Shown: positions 1 to 5,800 of the stretch, piece by piece
How positions within the stretch are numbered: position 1 is the stretch's first letter
How the letters are laid out: the number at the start of each line of letters is the position of its first letter
Origin: Planctomycetota bacterium
GTDB taxonomy: Bacteria > Planctomycetota > Planctomycetia > Planctomycetales > Planctomycetaceae
NCBI GenBank assembly: GCA_013151585.1
Contig: JAADHY010000694.1
Location: 1 to 8,854, forward strand
Length of the DNA stretch: 8,854 nt
Direction: 5' to 3'
Notes under the pieces: generated by a model
Seen by the model: only the letters and a program-made list of their open reading frames with translations
Databases searched by the model: none
Told to the model about the DNA's origin: nothing
Program-made: the position numbers and the translations under genes

Positions 1-264
1 ACCACATACGGAGCACCGCGGAGCCCCCCTTTGTACCTGTCGACGAGGTGGCTGCTATTCGGTTTTCCCGACCAAGCCGCAGGTCTCCCATCCGCCCACG
101 CAAAGGTGCAGGTGCGAACTTACGGGGCTCCGCCAACAACGGCCGTCAGACCACCGGTCTCGGCTTGAACCGAGCGCCGCACGCTCGTGGCGGTCCAGGC
201 CGAGCTACATTGGGTTTCGGTCCCCCTTCGAGTCCACCAGCTCCCGCGAATCCGTGGTAGTACA

Positions 265-279
265 CGCCACATTGTGGCG
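265..279. promoter_or_regulatory. 15-bp perfect palindrome, candidate operator
   Basis: CGCCACATTGTGGCG is a perfect inverted repeat of two 7-base arms around one central T. It lies about 215 bases before the ATG at 480 and about 135 bases before the candidate promoter. This shape fits a dimeric transcription factor site, but no regulator gene is visible nearby and the distance is long for a repressor. A role is inferred from symmetry alone. Confidence 0.25.
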
Positions 280-398
280 GTTTCGCAACGCGTGCCCCAA
301 CTGGAATTCCTTGCCACGCCAGCGATCGGCTCGGTGTGGGGCCCATTGCCTGTTCGGGGCCTTCCACTTTTTTGGTCCTCGCAAGCAACGCGTGACAT

Positions 399-427
399 TT
401 GCCATTTGCCCAGAGCAATGGTAATTT
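399..427 (+). promoter_or_regulatory. Possible sigma70-like promoter for the deacetylase-like gene
   Basis: TTGCCA (399-404) is followed after 17 bases by TAATTT (422-427). The -35 box matches TTGACA at five of six positions. The -10 box is poor, at three of six. The implied transcript would start near 434 and leave a leader of about 45 bases before the ATG at 480. Planctomycete promoters are not well defined, so this is a weak call. Confidence 0.22.
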
Positions 428-463
428 CGCCTGCGAGATTCTTGGCCGGGGCATTCAAAGATC

Positions 464-470
464 AAAGGAG
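464..470 (+). promoter_or_regulatory. Ribosome binding site fixing the start at 480
   Basis: AAAGGAG ends nine bases before the ATG at 480-482. It selects this start over the in-frame ATG at 399, which has no comparable Shine-Dalgarno sequence and would put 27 charged or polar residues in front of the hydrophobic export signal. Confidence 0.65.
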
Positions 471-479
471 TTGCAGTCG

Positions 480-2348
480 ATGGCGAGCACGAGTTGGGCC
501 CTACTTTTCTGTGTCTCAATCTGGTCGGCGGACGGGGCGAATCGATTTGTCGCGCTGGACGCACCGCCCGATCCCTACTGGGTCAATCGAGCGACGGCCA
601 AGTTGATCACACCGCAGTGGATCGGGGAAAAGGGTGTCGAGGCGGTGATCGTGCTGGCCATCGATGACCTCAGAGAGCCCCCAAAGTACGAGGCTTTTTT
701 GCGTCCCATTCTTCGGCGGTTGAAACAGATCGACGGCCGGGCTGGTTTGAGTATCATGACGGTCCGGATCGACCCAGCCGACCCTCAGCTCCAGAAATGG
801 CTTCAGGAAGGCGTCTCCCTGGAAGTGCACACGTACGACCATCCCTGCCCCTGCTTGCAAAGGGGGGCTTCGGGACTGAAGAAGGCCAAGGTGACTTTCG
901 ACCGGTGCGTCGATCTGCTCCATCAGATTCCCGGTCACCGTCCCGTCGGATTCCGCATGCCGTGCTGCGATTCGATGAACTCGGTCAGTCCTCGCTTTTT
1001 CGCCGAAGTTTTCAACCACACGACGCCGGACGGTCACTTTTTGGCGGTCGATTCCTCCGTGTTTCACGTCTTCAGCGCGAGCGATCCCGAACTGCCGAAG
1101 ACGTTGACGCGGGATTCGGCGGGACGCGAACGGTTCCGCAAGTACGTTCCGTCGGATCGGCTCATGGTGAACCTGATCGAGGATTACCCGTACCCGTACG
1201 TAATCGGCGGTCTTTGCTGGGAAATCCCGCCGCTCATGCCCAGCGACTGGGACGCCCAGCACCTGAACGGGAAATGCAGCCCGGTGACCGTCGCGGACCT
1301 GAAGGCAGCGGTCGATGCGGTCGTGGCCAAGCGCGGCATCTTTTCGTTGTGTTTCCATCCGCACGGTTGGATCCGCAACGATCAGGTCATCGAGATGATC
1401 GATTACGCCGACCGGAAGTACGGGAGGAAAGTCAAGTTCCTGAGTTTCCGGGATGTGGTCGAGCGGATCAACCGCCACTTGCTGTCGGGAGAATCGCTGC
1501 GGGCGGCAGACGGCGGAGAGAATGGTGTCCGCCTTCTCGACTTAAACGACGACGGTTTCATGGACGTCGTCATCGGTAACGACAGACTCCGGCGGACCCG
1601 CATTTGGTCCCCGAGCACAGGGACTTGGCAGGACCGCTCGTTTCCCGTTCCGCTGGTGCGGAGCGACGACGGGCGGCAAGAATCGACGGGCGTCCGCTTT
1701 GGCGTACTTCAGGCAAACGGCCTGGCCAGCTTTCTGGTCCGAAACGAAAGCGCGACAGGACTCTGGCACTTCGACGGCCGCGACTGGCAACGTGATCCGA
1801 ACGGGCTCCGCGGACTCGATCAGAATGGTCCCATTTTGACCGCTCTGGGAGGGCGGGACCGCGGCGTCCGACTCCGCGACTGCGATGGCGACGGCCGGTG
1901 CGAGTTGCTCGTCGGGAATCCTGAGCAGAACGCGGTGTTCTCTTGGTCGACCCGGCACGGCTGGCAGCGGCTGCCTTTTGCTTTGCCGGCAGGGACGCGG
2001 ATCGTGGATCCGCACGGCCGCGATGCGGGGCTGCGGTTCGTTGACATCAATGAAGATGGCTACGATGACGTGATTTTTTCGAATGCCGAAAAGTATTCGC
2101 TGAACCTGTTTGTGTCGACGGAGCAGGGATGGAGCCGCGAGGTACTATCGGGCGTGCCCAGCCGGGGCGACGATGCCATTCCCATGATCGTCCGGGCCGA
2201 CGGAACCAACAACGGAGTATGGTTCAGTTACGGGCATCTTTGGGTTCAAAACGAGGACACCGGCAAGATCAAGCCGGATCACGTCGACAGCCGCTCGTAC
2301 CAGCAGCTCTTGGGCCGACAAGCGGCCCGTCCCGCCGACCGACGATGA
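480..2348 (+). CDS. Exported polysaccharide deacetylase-like protein with FG-GAP/VCBS repeats
   Basis: The 622-residue product starts at 480, chosen by the AAAGGAG at 464-470 and the hydrophobic stretch just after it (residues 6-17, with a plausible signal peptidase site near ADGA at 17-20). The n-region lacks Lys or Arg, which is unusual. Residues about 55-330 resemble a carbohydrate esterase 4 (NodB-like) fold. IDD at 61-63 fits motif 1. HTYDH at 117-121 fits the H(S/T)xxH metal motif. FRMP at 158-161 fits motif 3. CFHPHGW at 291-297 fits the late catalytic histidine motif. The expected metal ligands are D63, H117 and H121. Eight cysteines in this part suggest disulfides outside the cytoplasm. 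Residues about 345-590 hold three calcium-loop FG-GAP/VCBS-type repeats, DLNDDGFMD (354-362), DCDGDGRCE (467-475) and DINEDGYDD (522-530), likely part of a propeller-like module. CE4 enzymes de-N- or de-O-acetylate polysaccharides; the substrate here is unknown. The gene stands alone and converges on the giant gene downstream. Confidence 0.82.
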   Translation: MASTSWALLFCVSIWSADGANRFVALDAPPDPYWVNRATAKLITPQWIGEKGVEAVIVLAIDDLREPPKYEAFLRPILRRLKQIDGRAGLSIMTVRIDPADPQLQKWLQEGVSLEVHTYDHPCPCLQRGASGLKKAKVTFDRCVDLLHQIPGHRPVGFRMPCCDSMNSVSPRFFAEVFNHTTPDGHFLAVDSSVFHVFSASDPELPKTLTRDSAGRERFRKYVPSDRLMVNLIEDYPYPYVIGGLCWEIPPLMPSDWDAQHLNGKCSPVTVADLKAAVDAVVAKRGIFSLCFHPHGWIRNDQVIEMIDYADRKYGRKVKFLSFRDVVERINRHLLSGESLRAADGGENGVRLLDLNDDGFMDVVIGNDRLRRTRIWSPSTGTWQDRSFPVPLVRSDDGRQESTGVRFGVLQANGLASFLVRNESATGLWHFDGRDWQRDPNGLRGLDQNGPILTALGGRDRGVRLRDCDGDGRCELLVGNPEQNAVFSWSTRHGWQRLPFALPAGTRIVDPHGRDAGLRFVDINEDGYDDVIFSNAEKYSLNLFVSTEQGWSREVLSGVPSRGDDAIPMIVRADGTNNGVWFSYGHLWVQNEDTGKIKPDHVDSRSYQQLLGRQAARPADRR

Positions 2349-2832
2349 GGTTTCCGCACAACACGTCGCAAATCAGACGGTCCGTCTACGGGGAATCCGC
2401 TCTCGCAACAGCCCTCCACCTCGCTGCGGACCGCATCACCCAACCGTACCGCGACTTGGCCGGGCGCACGGCGGGATTTGGATAGCAAAGAAAGGGGTGT
2501 AGAGGCCGACTCACCGAACGATGCTCTTTCTCCGCCCGTTCGGGAAAGTGAGTGCCCGAAGGGCGGATGAGGGGGCAGAGTGGCTCGGGTTGGCGCGGAC
2601 GCCTTTGGGGGTTCGCTCCGCTCAATCGCGGCCGCCCCGCCGAGTGCATGCAACACGCTCGCGTGCGGTCTCAACTCGCTCGCCCGTCATTCCTTCAGCC
2701 ACGCCGGCGCAAGCCAAGCCTGCGGGCCGTGCGTTCGCTGCCAGAGCCTGGGGACAAGAGGGAAAAAGTTTCTTTCCGGAGCAGTTGGGAGGAGCTCCCG
2801 GCGCCACGGCCCAATGTTCGCCCGTGACAGGC
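2349..2832. other. Intergenic gap between two convergent genes
   Basis: 484 bases lie between the stop codons of two genes pointing at each other. Open frames exist on both strands but are rich in Arg, Ser, Pro and Ala, have no recognisable domain and no good ribosome binding site, and look like chance openings in GC-rich DNA. The clear structure is the hairpin at 2531-2567. Smaller inverted repeats lie at 2761-2777 (GGAAA/TTTCC) and 2787-2799 (GGGAG/CTCCC). On the minus strand the second is followed, about 20 bases later, by a short T run that overlaps the first. This could contribute to termination of the giant gene but is not a canonical terminator. Confidence 0.6.
2531..2567. terminator. 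Strong GC-rich hairpin, probable bidirectional terminator without U tract
   Basis: The left arm TCCGCCC plus TTCGGG (2531-2537 and 2539-2544) pairs exactly with CCCGAA plus GGGCGGA (2555-2567). G2538 is bulged and the loop is ten bases (2545-2554), giving a 13-bp stem. It sits about 180 bases after the stop of the plus-strand gene and about 265 bases after the stop of the minus-strand gene, where convergent transcripts would need to end. Neither strand has a U run after the stem, so it is not a classical intrinsic terminator. It could act with Rho, pause polymerase or protect 3' ends. Confidence 0.4.
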
Positions 2833-5800
2833 TCACGAGGCCCCCGGAGGCGTTCGGCGGCGATGTTGGTGGGCGATATAGCCGGCCGCGGCGGCCGCGA
2901 GGGGCGTCAGAAGCCACGGGGCGGCCCTCGTCTCTGTCGGCTGTCGGGTGCTGCGGCATTCAGAGTCCGCCGATGAACAGTGTGCGGCCGGGGGATTTTC
3001 CCAGACGCCGCGGCTCGGCCCTGACGGCGCCTCGGCGGCCGCCGTTTTGGTAGTGGTCGACGGATGCGGCGCAGCCAAAGCCTCGGCCAATTGGGCCGCG
3101 ACGGCGTTGACCGCTTCGTCGATGGCGGGCCGAGCAGTCGCTCCGGAGAACTCGGCGTTGTGCTTTGCGTTGGCCGACCGTCGTTGCACGGGCGTTTCCT
3201 CATTCAACCAGCGGCCTGACGTTTGCGACACTCTCTTCACTTTTTTCGTCCCGGTGGGATCGCCGGGCTGCGCTGGGTTGGGCTGATCGGTCTGAGTGTC
3301 TTTCACGCCGTTTAAGGTTTTTTCCGGTCGTGCCTGCGTCGGCTCGTCCGAAGGACCGGCTGAGCCTTGATGAGCGGACTCAGTTGCTGGAAGGGCCTCC
3401 GGTGCGGCGCCTTGTGGTTCGGCCGTCTCAGCGGGCTGCGCCGGTTGACGTCGCGCTGAGGCAGGAGCCACCTCCCAGTCTCGCCATAGAACGCTCGGGG
3501 AAAACAACCGTCGCTGCAGTGGAGGCAGGAGAAGCTCGGGTGCGAGCAGCGCCGGCCCGTTCGCCGGCAACACGCTCGCACCGGGTCCGGCCGCCCCTGG
3601 AACGTTCCACCGACCTCCCAACCAGCCGCTCTGGTCATCTGTGTCAAACCCGGCGAAGATCACAAAGGGAATTGGCGGCGGATTCTTTTCCTCGAGGCCG
3701 TCTTGGCCGGCTCCGCCGTCCGGCGTCACGTCGATCGGATCGGTCCGTCCGAAATGGATGACGCCAATCACCTCGCCGGGACTTGTCGCGGAAACAGCGA
3801 GAATCGACTCGTTGGTCACGGCATAGATCGTTTGGCCGATGTACGCGGGACGCAAAACCTCGCTGTCGGCCGGAACCGTGCCCACAACCTGAATCGCTTC
3901 TTCGGAAGCTTCCCGCGGTCTCACATCGATGCGGAACAGCACCAGCTCATCCAGTCGGTTCCGTCGCCACACGTCGCCGCTTCCGTCGCCGTCCAGGTCC
4001 ACCCATTCCCCTACGGTCCGCCCCGACGGCAAGGCCAAAATTCCGAACTTCGGAAACCATCCGAACGCGTGATGATCATTGACGGCCGGACTGCGCGAAA
4101 ACTTCGGCAGCAAGTCTGCGTCCAGGAGGACCGGATCGGCCAGGTCGCTGATATCGTACAATGCCACCTGGGTAGGCGAGTCCCCGCCCAGCCGGGAGTC
4201 GCGACCGACGGCCAGCAAATGAGTCGCATCGATCGGATGCAAATACGTGGAGATTCCCGGCACGGCCAGCAGACCTGCAAAATACGGAGCCGTTGGATCG
4301 CTCAAATCGAATGCGAGCAACGGATCTTCGACCAAGGCGGTGAAAACAAACGCCCGATCCTCGATAAACCGAACGCCCCGAACGGTCGTGCCGGAGGTCA
4401 AACCTTTCACCGCACCGATTGGTTCCAATACACCGTGGTCCGCCTGGAGCAGAAAAACAGTGTTCTGCTGGGAGACCGGACGAGCGACGCCGGGCAGCCG
4501 GGTGGTCGTAGCCACTCGAAGTCTGCCGTCGTATTCATCCACCGAGAATTGATCGACCAGCCGGCCGGGAACGATACCGGTTGCCTGGAGCTGGACCGTC
4601 CCGTCGTGCGCACGCCATGCAAACTGAAAGATGCGGGTCTTGTTCGGCTCGTGAGGATCCCATTGCGGACTGAGCAGAAGCAGGTGGTCGCGGTTGGCCG
4701 AAATCGCGGTCGTTTGCGGAATCAGAAGGCTCACCGTCGAGACGGGGCCGGGCTGGTCTGACGTCATGTCTACCGAGATGATTGAGATGAGCGACGAGCC
4801 CAAATCACCGTCGATCCGGTAGAGATCCGAGCCGTCATTGATCGCGCCGGTCACCTCGGTCCCGTCCGGCCGAGTGACCGAATAACGCGGAAAACTGTCC
4901 GCAAGCCAATCATCGATTTCCCGTTCCATGCGCTGTCGATATTCTTCGCGGCTTTCGTACACCCACCGTGTTTTCGGTTGGGACGTTCCCACGGTGCCGG
5001 AGACCGGCTCTTGCTCCGGCGGTCCGATCCGTTGTGGTCTCGGCGGCGGTAACGGCCGGGACCAGTTGCGCTGAATGAAGAAAAGTATGCCACCGATGGC
5101 CCGGGAGTCGATGAAGTTTCCGTCGACGCGCAATTGTTGCACCAATTGAGGTCGGCTCCGGTCCGAGACATCCAAAAGCGTGACCAGTGTCTGGCCCCGC
5201 CCTCTCAACGGCCAGCCTCCGAAGCCCGGGGCAAACATCAGCCGCTCCGTAGAAGTGGAAGGGGCGTCCGCCCATGCCCGGTCCGCTTGAACGGCCCTCG
5301 ATGAGGCCCCGTCGCTCGAAGGCCGAACATCAACAATCCCCAGCCCGTCCCAAGCGGGCCATTCCTCGAAGGCCTTTGACAAAACGGCCAGCCGATCGCC
5401 GAACAGATACATGCCGTACGGATCACCTTCGATTCGCACGCGGGCCACTTCTTGCATTTGATCGGCGGGCCACGCGCGAGCGATCAACAGTTCCGTTTCG
5501 CGCTGGACCGGAATCCACCACTTCGCTGGCGCCAGCGCATCGACCGGTTCGATTTCCCGCAGCACGTACAAGAACTCGCCGTCGTTTTCAATCAGGTCGG
5601 CTTCGTCGACTCCGGGGATTTGGACGTTCGTGTCGGAATGGTCGTTCGTCCGCGATCCGGCCGTGCTGTCCATCGGCGCGTAGAGCGGATTGATAGGCGG
5701 AGCGTCTTGACCGAACAGGTCGGCGTATCGCTGCAAAGCGTCGTCGATCAGCCATTGTCTCAGCGCCTCACGCGACCTGAAGCGGCTCAGTGTCTCCTGA

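Larger units (their letters stand above)
1..479. other. Upstream region without a convincing gene
   Basis: No reading frame here has recognisable protein features. Forward frame 3 is open from the window edge to a TAG at 258-260 and forward frame 1 is open to a TGA at 166-168. Either could be the last residues of a gene starting before the window, but both translate to Arg/Pro/Ser/Ala-rich text with no family signature, so neither is called. The region holds small hairpins at 148-160 (AGACC/GGTCT) and 159-174 (CTCGG/CCGAG), a perfect odd palindrome at 265-279, and two copies of GCAACGCGTG at 285-294 and 385-394. The last 80 bases hold the likely promoter and ribosome binding site of the downstream deacetylase-like gene. 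Confidence 0.6.

Noticed and set aside
121..200. tRNA-like segment (GGTTCAAGCC on the minus strand)
   Set aside because: The flanking bases do not form acceptor, D and anticodon arms; it is only a small CTCGG/CCGAG hairpin.
480..539. Lipoprotein signal (LLFC at residues 8-11)
   Set aside because: The residue before Cys is Phe, where a lipobox needs a small residue such as Gly, Ala or Ser.
516..1478. 320-codon open frame antisense to the deacetylase-like gene
   Set aside because: The plus strand shows ordered CE4 motifs and a good ribosome binding site; the antisense product shows no family signature.
3703..4761. 352-codon open frame on the plus strand inside the giant gene
   Set aside because: It is antisense to propeller codons that match a known family. 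Its translation has no domain features and it has no supported start; GC-rich codon use on one strand opens frames on the other.
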